A stretch of 64,000 nucleotides of DNA from contig NZ_JAIGNU010000001.1 in assembly GCF_019711655.1 (NCBI RefSeq), positions 620,001 to 684,000 of the forward strand, in the 5' to 3' direction. The stretch's first letter is position 1. Every line of letters begins with the position of its first letter. The notes beneath the pieces were generated by a model, which was not told where the DNA came from, did no database searches, and saw nothing but the letters and a program-made list of their open reading frames with translations. Shown here one piece after another: positions 1-7,570 of this stretch. Source of the DNA: Qipengyuania mesophila (GTDB lineage: Bacteria; Pseudomonadota; Alphaproteobacteria; Sphingomonadales; Sphingomonadaceae). The translations under genes were made by a program, and so were the position numbers.

Positions 1-108
1 TCTTTCGTCGACCACCTGCACCTTGATGGACCCAGCAGAGGCTGCGCCTGCGATCGAGGCGGGCACGGCTAGCAAAGCGGCGAGTAAGGCGAATGCGCGT
101 AAGGACAC
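1..108 (-). CDS. Secreted protein, N-terminal fragment (runs off left edge)
   Basis: Only the first 36 codons are inside the window, beginning at a GTG (a second GTG lies directly upstream). They encode a clear signal peptide: a short basic start, a Leu/Ala-rich core and an Ala-rich cleavage region. The mature start reads SIKVQVVDER, which resembles the first beta strand of a cupredoxin or carboxypeptidase-regulatory-like fold. The gene is divergent from the DUF3034 gene. DUF3034 and truncated haemoglobin genes are often accompanied by a small secreted 'methylamine utilization'-type protein, so that is the best guess, but too little is visible to confirm it. Confidence 0.5.
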   Translation of the reverse strand, partial: MSLRAFALLAALLAVPASIAGAASAGSIKVQVVDER

Positions 109-194
109 CACCTGCGCATACACAGAAGCCGGTTAATAAAACGTCCGCAGAGGGTTAACCGCTTTTCCATCATATGTTGCAAGAAGCTACCGCT

Positions 195-1118
195 ATGAAT
201 CAGCTCCTGAGATATGCGACGTTACCGGTGGCGCTGGCTATCTCCCATGCACCAGTGGCCGCGCAAGACGCTCTGCCTGAGAAGGAGGCGGTGCCTCAGC
301 CTTCGTCGATCGGATCCTTCACGGATTACAACGCCAAGCTGTTGCTCACCAACGGGGTCAGCGCGATTGACGGCGCCAGCGGCGGTGGAATCTCCGATTG
401 GGCCACAATCGCCGGCCGGCAGGAAAGCCGTGGTGTGGGCTTTCAGGCGCATGTCACGGCAGTCCTCTTGCCCGACTATCTTTACCAGTCGCACGGCCTC
501 TCGGTGGGCATCGCCGACCGGCTCGAACTATCCTATGCGCGGCAGAATTTTGACACGCGGGAGGTCGGGGCCGCACTTGGGCTCGGCCGAGGCTACACGT
601 TCAATCAGGATATCTTCGGCGCCAAGGTCCGGCTCTTCGGCGATGTCGTTTACGGTGATGAACTGCTTCCGCAGGTATCCGCCGGAGCGCAATACAAGCG
701 CAGCCTCGATGGCCCCATCGTAAACGCAGTGGGCGCTGCGCATGACAACGGCCTCGATTTCACCCTCAGTGCGACCAAGCTGTTCCTCAGTAGGAGCATA
801 TTGGTCAACACGACTGCAAGGCTGACAAAATCGAACCAGAACGGATTGCTCGGCTTCGGCAGCCACGCAAACGATGGCTATGCGCTGCACTTTGAAGGAG
901 CGGTTGCCTATCAGTTTTCGCGACGGTTCGTCTTGGGGGGTGAATTCCGCAGCAAGCCCGATAATCTCGGCCTTGGGGAGGATGACTGGTTGGACATCTT
1001 TGCCGCCTACGCGCCAACCGACAATCTGACACTGACGGCTGCCTATGCCGATCTGGGATCGATCGCGACCTTCGGCGGTCAGCGCGGCGCTTTCCTGCAA
1101 GCGCAAATTGCCTTCTGA
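195..1118 (+). CDS. DUF3034 family secreted/outer-membrane protein
   Basis: About 307 residues. I start it at 195 rather than at the ATG at 174, because residue 1 then opens a signal peptide (hydrophobic stretch ending near AAQ). The mature protein shows the DUF3034 pattern: LLLTNGVSAIDGASGGG near residue 50, then DRLELSYARQNFDT, and a GAKVRLFGDVVYGDELLPQ segment. It ends in alternating hydrophobic strands with a terminal Phe, as in outer-membrane beta-barrel proteins. No enzymatic function is known for the family. It lies 11 nt upstream of a truncated haemoglobin gene and is divergent from a secreted-protein gene, so the three probably work together at the envelope. Membership is fairly secure; function is unknown. 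Confidence 0.8.
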   Translation: MNQLLRYATLPVALAISHAPVAAQDALPEKEAVPQPSSIGSFTDYNAKLLLTNGVSAIDGASGGGISDWATIAGRQESRGVGFQAHVTAVLLPDYLYQSHGLSVGIADRLELSYARQNFDTREVGAALGLGRGYTFNQDIFGAKVRLFGDVVYGDELLPQVSAGAQYKRSLDGPIVNAVGAAHDNGLDFTLSATKLFLSRSILVNTTARLTKSNQNGLLGFGSHANDGYALHFEGAVAYQFSRRFVLGGEFRSKPDNLGLGEDDWLDIFAAYAPTDNLTLTAAYADLGSIATFGGQRGAFLQAQIAF

Positions 1119-1129
1119 CGGAGAGATCG

Positions 1130-1660
1130 ATGTTGTGTAGCGCCATCCTTGCCCTGTTTTTCATGCAACAGCCCCCCGCGGACACTATCGACTGGGACGA
1201 GGAGTTCAGTGTCGAAACGGTGGAGCGCGATCCGTCCACTGGCGAGGTGCCAACCGACCCTTACGACCAGAGCAACGCCAATGCCGGGGCTGTTCCCTTC
1301 GAGGGTGAGTCGATGGCTGCACGGTTTGGAGGTCAGGACGGCATCCGGCGTATCGTCGAGCGCTTCGTCGATTTGAACTTCGCCGACCCGCGGATCGCCG
1401 CGATCTTCGAGGGCCATGACGAAGTGCGATTGCGCCGAACGCTGTTCGAGCAATTCTGCTACATTCTCAATGCGGGTTGCGACTATACCGGCCGCGACAT
1501 GCGCAGTTCGCACGAGGGGCTCGGCAGCCGCAAGGCGGATCTCAACGCCGTCGTTGAGAACCTCCAGCAGGCGATGCACGAAGAAGGCGTGCCATTTGCG
1601 GCGCAAAATCGCTTGCTCGCGAAGCTTGCGCCGATGAAGGGTGACGTCGTCGAGCGCTGA
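1130..1660 (+). CDS. Group 1 truncated haemoglobin
   Basis: A 176-residue protein whose C-terminal 110 residues match the two-over-two truncated globin fold: FGGQDGIRRIVERFVD (about 66-81), then CDYTGRDMRSSHEGLG with the likely proximal haem ligand His128, then QNRLLAKLAPM near the end. The first 60 residues are an extension with a hydrophobic start (residues 3-12) and an acidic linker, suggesting export or a membrane anchor; cytosolic truncated globins lack this. The family binds O2 or NO and often detoxifies NO. The start at 1130 follows a GGAGAG ribosome binding site. The 11-nt gap from the DUF3034 gene indicates one operon. Confidence 0.85.
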   Translation: MLCSAILALFFMQQPPADTIDWDEEFSVETVERDPSTGEVPTDPYDQSNANAGAVPFEGESMAARFGGQDGIRRIVERFVDLNFADPRIAAIFEGHDEVRLRRTLFEQFCYILNAGCDYTGRDMRSSHEGLGSRKADLNAVVENLQQAMHEEGVPFAAQNRLLAKLAPMKGDVVER

Positions 1661-1770
1661 AAGGCCCTGATTTCAATTCTGCAGTGGCAAGATCGGCCGG
1701 ACGAGCGGACTGGCTGTTCTCAGGCATTTCTGATCAGTGGACGAACGTCCAGTCTGAGGGCGCAAAGCAG

Positions 1771-2325
1771 TCATTGGCCGAAGCAACTCCACCATTCCGG
1801 CCAGCTCACCTTCCGCGGCGTCCGCGTCGCGTTCCAGACAGTCTTCTGCTCCGCCACTGAGAGCTGTCGGTCGCCAAGGCGATTGAGAGCTTTCTCCACG
1901 ATCCACGGATTGATTTCCCATCGAACGCGATCTTTGTCCGTCGGGTATTTCTTGATGGCAATGCCGAGCGGTTCGAGGATGGCATCCATACCAAGCCCGA
2001 CGCAGTTAAGAACGATAAGCTTGAGCCTGTCCTGATCATCACCACGGCTAGATCGCGCCTTCTCGATTGCCTCGAGAGATGATCGAGCAGCGGCGCTGTC
2101 CCCGGCGAGGCCCTTCTGAGTGAGTTGAAGCAGAAAGGCTTCGGCCGCAGTGACACGACGTTTGCGTCCATCCTCGCGTATCGTGACCATCTGTCCGAGC
2201 ACGACATCATGCGGGATACCGCGATGGCGATTGGGGGGGCGCCCGCGGGGATTGCCGGATTGGCCTTTCTTAAAACGGGTGGAGCTTGGCGGCCTACCGT
2301 AGCCGATCGATTCCCCCGTTCTCAT
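1771..2325 (-). CDS. DUF5681 domain protein
   Basis: A 184-residue protein starting with the signature of DUF5681: GYGRPPSSTRFKKGQSGNPRGRPP (residues 8-31, lysine/arginine/glycine-rich). This is followed by a helical region containing VTAAEAFLLQLTQKGLAGDSAAARSSLEAIEKA. The role is unknown; the basic RFKKGQSGNPxGRP segment looks like a nucleic-acid contact. The start codon overlaps the stop of the preceding DUF5681 gene by 4 nt (ATGA), so both belong to the methyltransferase operon. Such genes recur beside DNA methyltransferases on mobile elements, as here. Confidence 0.8.
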   Translation of the reverse strand: MRTGESIGYGRPPSSTRFKKGQSGNPRGRPPNRHRGIPHDVVLGQMVTIREDGRKRRVTAAEAFLLQLTQKGLAGDSAAARSSLEAIEKARSSRGDDQDRLKLIVLNCVGLGMDAILEPLGIAIKKYPTDKDRVRWEINPWIVEKALNRLGDRQLSVAEQKTVWNATRTPRKVSWPEWWSCFGQ

Positions 2326-2846
2326 TGGCCGGTCCTCTTTGGCCAGCGCAGAGTGTCGGAATCGGCAGTGAAGAATTTTGTGCCTTCGATTTCCTTTTTC
2401 TCGAACTTACGACGTCCCGGGCGGCTGAGCGCCGCCTGCGTCGCCCAGGCCTCGAGAAACCACCGCTTGCCCTCCATTCCAGGATCCGGACGGGCGATAT
2501 TGAGAATGCGCAAAGCCTCGTTGGCATTGTCCGAAGTGTGGTGAGCCTCGGTCCTGATCTTGTGAAGCACTTGCGGAGCTTTCCTGGCGAGCGCCGCCTC
2601 TCGCCCTTCGATCATCTTCAAGACCTTGCGGATCGCCATGCGGCTGCCCCCTAGTGCTGCCTGGTAGGTCTGCCACTCCAGCGCTTCATCGACGGTCAGC
2701 TCGCGCTCCACACCGTTCTGGGTGACGCTCAGCGACTTGTCGAAGATGATATCGAAGGCCGAGACATGGGGCCGCCGCGCCTTGGGGCGCCCTTTTGGAT
2801 TGCCCGACTGGCCCTTCTTGAAGCGACCATTCTCTGCCCTGCTCAT
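2322..2846 (-). CDS. DUF5681 domain protein
   Basis: A 174-residue paralogue of the next gene downstream. It opens with NGRFKKGQSGNPKGRPK (residues 6-22), the DUF5681 signature, and continues with FDIIFDKSLSVTQNGVERELTVDEALEWQTYQAALGG and a helical lysine-rich segment. The start lies in a 4-nt overlap with the methyltransferase stop, and its own stop overlaps the next start, so the three genes are translationally coupled. No catalytic motif is visible. Two adjacent but divergent DUF5681 copies suggest an old duplication or a heteromer. Function is unknown. Confidence 0.8.
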   Translation of the reverse strand: MSRAENGRFKKGQSGNPKGRPKARRPHVSAFDIIFDKSLSVTQNGVERELTVDEALEWQTYQAALGGSRMAIRKVLKMIEGREAALARKAPQVLHKIRTEAHHTSDNANEALRILNIARPDPGMEGKRWFLEAWATQAALSRPGRRKFEKKEIEGTKFFTADSDTLRWPKRTGQ

Positions 2847-4150
2847 TCGGCTGCCTCCATCCGGGCCTTACGGTGGATGAGTTCGGGCTGTTTGCCGGTA
2901 ATCTCCCTCCAGCGCGTCATCGCCAGATCGACATAGACGGGATCGATATCGACGCCTCTGAACCTGCGCCCCACTCGCTCCGCAGCGATCAGGCTGGTGC
3001 CAGAGCCGAGGAAGATGTCGAGCACCAGCTCTCCCTGCTTCGTCACGTCGCAGATCGCATCGGCGACCATCGCTACCGGCTTGACGGTCGGATGAAGCGC
3101 CAGGTCCTCACGGCGTGAGCCCTTCATCGAGTTAACACTAGGATAGTCCCAGACGTTGGTGCGATTGCGGCCGTGCTTTCCGAGCTCCACGCAGTTCGTG
3201 TGCGGTGCATCGCCGACCCGATAGGCGAACACCATCTCGTGCTTCGAACGATAGAGAGAGCCCATGCCGGCATTGCTTTTGTTCCACACGCAGATGTTGA
3301 GCAGCGTGTCGTAGATGTCGCTGACAGAGGCGGTCACATCGTCCATGTGGCGCCAGTCCATGCAGACGAAATGAACCGCTCCGTCTCGCGAGACCTTGGC
3401 GCAAGCTCCGAGCGTGTCCGCAAGGAAGGTGCGGAATTCGTCCTCGCTCATCTCGCCTGATGCCATCGCGAACTCGCGGTGCCGGCCTTTGGCATTGGCA
3501 TGGCCATTGATCTTCACATTGTAGGGCGGATCGAGAAAGGCGCAGTCGATCGCCGTGTCCTCGCCGATCACGCTGCGAAGGAAGTAGACATCGCGGCCAT
3601 CGCCGCAGCCGATCCGGTGCTCGCCGAGCTGCCAGATATCTCCTGTCTGGACCCGCGGCTGGAGCGGTATCGCAGGAATGACCTCGTCATCGGGATCCTC
3701 GCTCTCGGAAAGGACCACGTCGATCTCGCCGGCCGAGAACCCGGTCAGGGACAGGTCCAGGTCGATGTCCGGGAGCGAGAGATCGGCCAGCTCGAGCTTG
3801 AGTATCTCCAGGTCCCAACCCGCATCCAATGCGATCTTGTTGTCGGCAAGCCGCAGCGCCTTTTTCTGGGCTTCGCTCAGACCATCGAGGTCGATGACCG
3901 GCACCTGCTCGAGCCCCATCTCCTTTGCCGCGCGTAGGCGCCCGTGTCCGGCGATGAGATTGCCTTGCGGATCGGCGAGGATGGGATTGGTGAACCCGAA
4001 GGCACGGATCGAAGCGACGATCTGCTCGATCTGCCGCCTTGGGTGCGTACGCGCATTGCGCGTATCGGGGACGAGGCTCGCGGTCGGCGCATAGCGCACT
4101 TCGAGCCGGCGGTCGGCAGTCGGGGCTGCCGTCATGGGGTCGGTTGCCAT
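2843..4150 (-). CDS. ParB-domain DNA methyltransferase (adenine- or cytosine-N4 type)
   Basis: About 435 residues from the ATG at 4150; a longer reading from a TTG at 4186 is possible but less likely. An N-terminal ParB/Srx-like domain contains NPILADPQGNLIAGHGRLRA and a LADNKIA helix. A methyltransferase domain follows, with catalytic motif IV DPPY (about residues 207-210) and the SAM-binding motif near the C-terminus (DIFLGSGTSLIAAERVGR). The catalytic motif precedes the SAM motif, as in beta-type amino-methyltransferases. No restriction enzyme gene is adjacent, so it is an orphan, as is usual for ParB-methylase fusions on phages and islands. It is the first gene of an operon with two DUF5681 genes. 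Confidence 0.88.
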   Translation of the reverse strand: MATDPMTAAPTADRRLEVRYAPTASLVPDTRNARTHPRRQIEQIVASIRAFGFTNPILADPQGNLIAGHGRLRAAKEMGLEQVPVIDLDGLSEAQKKALRLADNKIALDAGWDLEILKLELADLSLPDIDLDLSLTGFSAGEIDVVLSESEDPDDEVIPAIPLQPRVQTGDIWQLGEHRIGCGDGRDVYFLRSVIGEDTAIDCAFLDPPYNVKINGHANAKGRHREFAMASGEMSEDEFRTFLADTLGACAKVSRDGAVHFVCMDWRHMDDVTASVSDIYDTLLNICVWNKSNAGMGSLYRSKHEMVFAYRVGDAPHTNCVELGKHGRNRTNVWDYPSVNSMKGSRREDLALHPTVKPVAMVADAICDVTKQGELVLDIFLGSGTSLIAAERVGRRFRGVDIDPVYVDLAMTRWREITGKQPELIHRKARMEAAE

Positions 4151-4152
4151 GG

Positions 4153-4170
4153 CAGGAACAATACAGGAAC
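4153..4170 (-). promoter_or_regulatory. Direct repeat next to methyltransferase start
   Basis: On the minus strand two copies of GTTCCTG sit 11 nt apart (one helical turn), ending 3 nt before the ATG at 4150. Such phasing on one DNA face fits a regulator binding site or a leader element; no regulator is identified. The same 7-mer occurs again at 6735-6741 in the repeat-rich tail of the island. Confidence 0.3.
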
Positions 4171-4272
4171 GAAAATTGCGGGCCAAGGTCGCGTATGCGT
4201 TTTCTCCGGGGAATCTCTGTGGACAGATTTCGACTGGACTGTCCCGCGAAGCCGAGCATTGCTGTCTCCCAC

Positions 4273-4288
4273 GCCCGGCGAGCCGGGC
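4273..4288. promoter_or_regulatory. 16-bp perfect palindrome between divergent island operons
   Basis: GCCCGGC, GA spacer, GCCGGGC, midway in the 188-nt region between the methyltransferase gene and the DUF3489 gene. Its location fits an operator for a shared regulator, or a transcript hairpin. It could also be chance in GC-rich DNA. Confidence 0.3.
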
Positions 4289-4338
4289 TCGTGCCGGTAG
4301 CGGCGGGATAATTCACGCCGCACAACCGGAGAACCAAG

Positions 4339-4551
4339 ATGACCAAGCAAAACCCGACCAAGCTCGACCAGCTCGAGAAGATGATCCTGCGCAAGAACGG
4401 CGCGAGCATCGCCGAGATGATGAAGGCGACCGGCTGGAAGCAGCACTCGGTTCGAGGCGCTCTTGCCGGGGCACTAAAGAAGCGCGGGCTTACGATTATC
4501 TCCCAGAAGCTGGACGGAACCCGCCGCTACAGTGTCGAGAAGTCGGCATGA
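4339..4551 (+). CDS. DUF3489 family small protein
   Basis: 70 residues, matching DUF3489: KLDQLEKMILRKNGASIAEMM followed by ATGWKQHSVRGALAGALKKRG and a TRRYSV beta hairpin. The layout (helix, helix-turn-helix, wing) suggests a small winged-helix DNA-binding protein, which is an inference from pattern. It is the first gene of a three-gene plus-strand unit with a DUF2924 gene and a serine recombinase; the stop overlaps the next start by 4 nt. This trio recurs in alphaproteobacterial genomes, so the small proteins may be partners or directionality factors of the recombinase. Confidence 0.85.
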   Translation: MTKQNPTKLDQLEKMILRKNGASIAEMMKATGWKQHSVRGALAGALKKRGLTIISQKLDGTRRYSVEKSA

Positions 4552-4951
4552 GTGAGAACCTCGATCACGTCGTTGCCGAGATCGGTCTCATGGATCTCGA
4601 AGACCTACGCGCAGAATGGAGGCGGCGCTATGGCGCCCCTCCCCCGCTGCGTTCGATGTCGCTGCTTCGCCGCTTGCTCTCCTGGCGAATTCAATCCGAG
4701 GTGCTTGGGGTCTCGACGCAGCTACGCGCAAGGCGCTTCGACGCTCTGGCCCGGTCGAAGCCGAAGGTCGGCAATTCGGAGTCGGCGCGCGACTGAGCCG
4801 AACCTGGAAAGGCCGTGAGGTTGTCGTGGTCGTCGAGGAAGATGGCTTCAGCTGGAACGATCAGCGCTTTTCCAGCTTGTCGGCAGCAGCCACAGCGATT
4901 GCTGGCACGCGCTGGAACGGTCCGCGCTTCTTTGGCCTGAGGGACAGCTGA
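4548..4951 (+). pseudogene. DUF2924 protein, single-base frameshift
   Basis: The ATG at 4548 (4-nt overlap with the DUF3489 stop) opens a DUF2924 N-terminus: MDLEDLRAEWRRRYG, then LLRRLLSWRIQSEVLG. Around 4707-4710 (GGGG) the family pattern leaves this frame and continues in another: GLDAATRKALRRSG, GVGARLSRTWKGREV, then TRWNGPRFFGLR, ending at 4951. An intact reading needs one more base at that point (LGGLDAAT). As read, the first frame yields an 82-residue truncated product ending at 4796. It may be a true inactivating deletion, programmed slippage at the G run, or a sequencing error. The stop overlaps the recombinase ATG (TGATG). Confidence 0.8.
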
Positions 4952-6540
4952 TGGCCGAGCGGACCAAGCCTCTGCGCTGTGCGATCTATACGCGCAAGAG
5001 TTCGGAAGAAGGTCTCGACCAGGATTTCAACAGCCTCGATGCGCAGCGCGCCGCTAGCGAAGCCTACGTCCTAAGCCAGACAAGCGAAGGGTGGACGCTT
5101 CTTCCCAAGCATTATGACGACGGCGGCTATTCGGGCGGCACCATGGAACGACCCGGATTGCAGGCTCTGCTTGAGGACATCGCTGCAGGGAAGATCGATG
5201 TGGTGGTCGTTTACAAGATCGACCGCCTGACCCGATCGCTCAGCGACTTCTCCAGGATCGTCGAGATATTCGAGAAGGCCGATTGCAGCTTCGTCTCGGT
5301 GACCCAGTCGTTCAACACCACCAACTCGATGGGGCGGCTGATGCTCAACGTGCTGCTGTCCTTCGCGCAGTTCGAACGCGAGGTCACCGGCGAGCGCATC
5401 CGCGACAAGATTGCTGCATCGAAGGCGCGCGGCATGTGGATGGGTGGTCGGCCGCCGCTCGGCTATGACCTGCCCAATGATGGGAGCCGAACTCTTCGCG
5501 TGAACGATGCAGAAGCAGAGATGGTGCGCGAGATATTCGAACGCTATCTATTGCTTGGCTCGGTGCACGCGCTTCGTCGCGAGCTCTGCGATCGAGGGAT
5601 GATCTCCAAGGTGCACGTGACGCGCACAGGAAAGAGATTGGGCGGCCTGCCCTTCAGCCGCGGCGCATTGTTCCACCTACTTCGCAATCGCATCTATCGC
5701 GGGGAGATCGTCCACAAGGACCAGGTCTACCAAGGAGAGCATGCGGCGATAATCGATCTCGACCTATTCGAGCGTGTCCAACGCAGCCTCGCTGCCAATG
5801 CGCGTCGGCATCGCGGGAAGAGTGACCGACGCATGGCGAAGGCACCGCTTACGGCAAAACTGTTTGATGCCGCCGGCGAGCCGATGAGCCCGACCTTTTC
5901 ACAAGGAAAATCGGGCAAGGCCTATCGATACTATGTATCGACCTCGCTTCAGCAAGGTGTCGCGGCATCCGGTTCCGATCGCGTCAGGCGTATTCCGGCA
6001 GCAGCTATTGAGCGGCTCTTGCGATTGGCCGTGGAGCGGTGGACCGATAGAGAGGCAGACACCTTCCGAACCGTCCGTGAAACACGTATCTGCGATCAGG
6101 GCCTGGCGGTCAGGCTGCAAGAGGTTGATCCGGCCCACATTGCACTTCGCCTGTCAGGCGACGAGCGCATCCTCAACTCCGGCAAGACATCCTGTATGGT
6201 ATTACTGCCGGTACGATTTCCGCTGCGCGGCGGTAGCCGGCAAATTCAGCAGGGCAAGAGAAGTTGTTCGCCCGACCCCATCCTTATCGCCGCGTTGCGT
6301 CGCGCGCATCGGATGATCGAGCGTGAGCGAGGGCTTCCCGCGCTGAGCGCAGCTCCCTCCTCACCCTATGATCGCTTTATCCTGCAACTCGCGCTGCTCG
6401 CACCTTCGATCCAGCGCGACATCCTCGAGGGCCGACAGCCCGTCGATCTCAGTCTCGAAAAGCTCAGGCGCATCACCGTTCCCCTGGCCTGGTCGGCGCA
6501 ACCCGCAGCGCTGGGATACCCGGCCCGCGAAGATGCCTGA
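4951..6540 (+). CDS. Large serine recombinase
   Basis: 529 residues. The resolvase domain (about 8-160) has the nucleophile Ser in YTRKSSEEG, the YSGGTMERPGLQ and VYKIDRLTRS motifs and the FAQFEREVTGERIRDK helix. A recombinase domain follows (about 165-290), including GYDLPNDG and FHLLRNRIYRGEIVHKDQ. The region that is normally a cysteine zinc ribbon (about 300-335, ending YRYYVS) has no CxxC pairs. The remaining C-terminal part is diverged and helical. It catalyses site-specific integration, excision or inversion. It is probably the mobility gene of this island, with DUF3489 and DUF2924 genes upstream. Confidence 0.9.
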   Translation: MAERTKPLRCAIYTRKSSEEGLDQDFNSLDAQRAASEAYVLSQTSEGWTLLPKHYDDGGYSGGTMERPGLQALLEDIAAGKIDVVVVYKIDRLTRSLSDFSRIVEIFEKADCSFVSVTQSFNTTNSMGRLMLNVLLSFAQFEREVTGERIRDKIAASKARGMWMGGRPPLGYDLPNDGSRTLRVNDAEAEMVREIFERYLLLGSVHALRRELCDRGMISKVHVTRTGKRLGGLPFSRGALFHLLRNRIYRGEIVHKDQVYQGEHAAIIDLDLFERVQRSLAANARRHRGKSDRRMAKAPLTAKLFDAAGEPMSPTFSQGKSGKAYRYYVSTSLQQGVAASGSDRVRRIPAAAIERLLRLAVERWTDREADTFRTVRETRICDQGLAVRLQEVDPAHIALRLSGDERILNSGKTSCMVLLPVRFPLRGGSRQIQQGKRSCSPDPILIAALRRAHRMIERERGLPALSAAPSSPYDRFILQLALLAPSIQRDILEGRQPVDLSLEKLRRITVPLAWSAQPAALGYPAREDA

Positions 6541-6598
6541 TATGGCGAATGCGCCCCCTGTTCAGGTCGATTGAGCTCCCTGTTCCGGCGAACTAATA

Positions 6599-6621
6599 CC
6601 CTGTTACGGCGAGTAACAGGG
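6599..6621. repeat. Perfect 9-bp inverted repeat
   Basis: CCCTGTTAC, 5-nt spacer, GTAACAGGG, 58 nt after the recombinase stop. The related sequence CCCTGTTCCGGCGA lies 21 nt upstream (6578), a partial direct repeat of CCCTGTTACGGCGA. Possible recombinase or regulator binding site. Confidence 0.6.
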
Positions 6622-6727
6622 AAACGGGAATTTGAGCCCACTAAGGCACTGATTTAGCAATATTTTCTACCGGAGAGGCCGCAAAATTATACCGGAATCA
6701 GCCTGTTTTGGACCCCAAACCGATGTT

Positions 6728-6758
6728 TTTCCCTGTTCCTGCCTGATAAACAGGGAAA
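6728..6758. repeat. 10-bp inverted repeat
   Basis: TTTCCCTGTT, 11-nt spacer, AACAGGGAAA. It shares its core with the repeat at 6599-6621. It is not followed by a T run on either strand that would mark it as a simple terminator (the 5' side has TTTTT before the arm). Confidence 0.6.
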
Positions 6759-6852
6759 CCGAACCGATGGCGGTCAGGCGAGAGACGGTCGACGCAATTC
6801 GACCCTGATACGGCCTGGGAGACGCCCCGAATGATTGGGCGAGTTCGGATTG

Positions 6853-6870
6853 AGGCGCGCAAACGCGCCT
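6853..6870. terminator. Hairpin downstream of tRNA-Ser (possible terminator)
   Basis: AGGCGCG, CAAA loop, CGCGCCT: a 7-bp stem 55 nt past the tRNA 3' end on the minus strand. The T tract is weak on both strands, so termination is only suggested by position. Confidence 0.4.
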
Positions 6871-6924
6871 ATTCTGCGGCCTTGGAAATCGACCCTGCAA
6901 ACAGAGACTAGTGCTGGGGGTGAC

Positions 6925-7014
<90 letters not shown>

Positions 7015-7176
7015 GCTCTGTCGGGTGCGCTTGCGGGCCAGAGGCCCCGGTCGAAGCGAGGCGCGCCGATTAGCCGAGCACCCCTGCCTTGCCAAGCCCC
7101 TTTTCGCGAGAATTCGGGGGAACATCGCCCTGCGCCCATTGTAAGCGCGGCCCCACGCCCCATATCCTTGCTTCCC

Positions 7177-7557
7177 ATGGATCGAGCACAGTATTTCTCA
7201 GCCCAGGCCGGTCGCACCATCGATGCCCCCCGCCGAGTCAAGAGCCGCTTCGCCATCGGCGACGTGGTCAAACACCGTGTGTTCGACTTCCGCGGGGTGA
7301 TCTTCGACATCGATCCGGTCTTCGCCAATAGCGACGAATGGTACGAGGCGATCCCCGAAGACATCCGGCCCGACCGCAACCAGCCCTTCTACCATCTGCT
7401 CGCCGAGAGCGACGAGAGCGATTACGTCGCCTATGTCAGCCAGCAGAACCTGGTGACGGACTCGATTTCAGGCCCCGTCTCGCACCCCGACGTGCACCAG
7501 TATTTCGAGCATTTCGAGAACGGCCGCTATCGCTTGCGGCGGAGCATGACGCACTGA
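7177..7557 (+). CDS. hspQ: Heat shock protein HspQ (YccV-like)
   Basis: 126 residues, the usual family length. The YccV-like core starts at RFAIGDVVKHRVFDFRGVIFDIDPVF (about 24-49), continues through EWYEAIPEDIRPDRNQPFYHLLAE and ends with YVAYVSQQNLV. In enterobacteria the family binds hemimethylated DNA and acts as a Lon protease specificity factor. The start at 7177 is the first ATG before the conserved region. It converges with an ABC permease gene 13 nt away. Confidence 0.88.
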   Translation: MDRAQYFSAQAGRTIDAPRRVKSRFAIGDVVKHRVFDFRGVIFDIDPVFANSDEWYEAIPEDIRPDRNQPFYHLLAESDESDYVAYVSQQNLVTDSISGPVSHPDVHQYFEHFENGRYRLRRSMTH

Positions 7558-7570
7558 GCGCCGCGTCCGC

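Larger units (their letters stand above)
6541..6924. other. Gene-free tail of island with CCCTGTT-type repeats
   Basis: 384 nt between the recombinase stop and the tRNA-Ser 3' end, with no convincing gene. CCCTGTT occurs at 6556-6562, 6578-6584, 6599-6605 and 6731-6737, and its complement AACAGGG at 6615-6621 (as TAACAGGG) and 6749-6755. Two longer inverted repeats (listed separately) are built from these. AACAGGGAAAC occurs twice about 133 nt apart. This may be the recombinase site or a replication or transfer site of the island. An AT-richer patch lies at 6651-6692. Confidence 0.5.
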
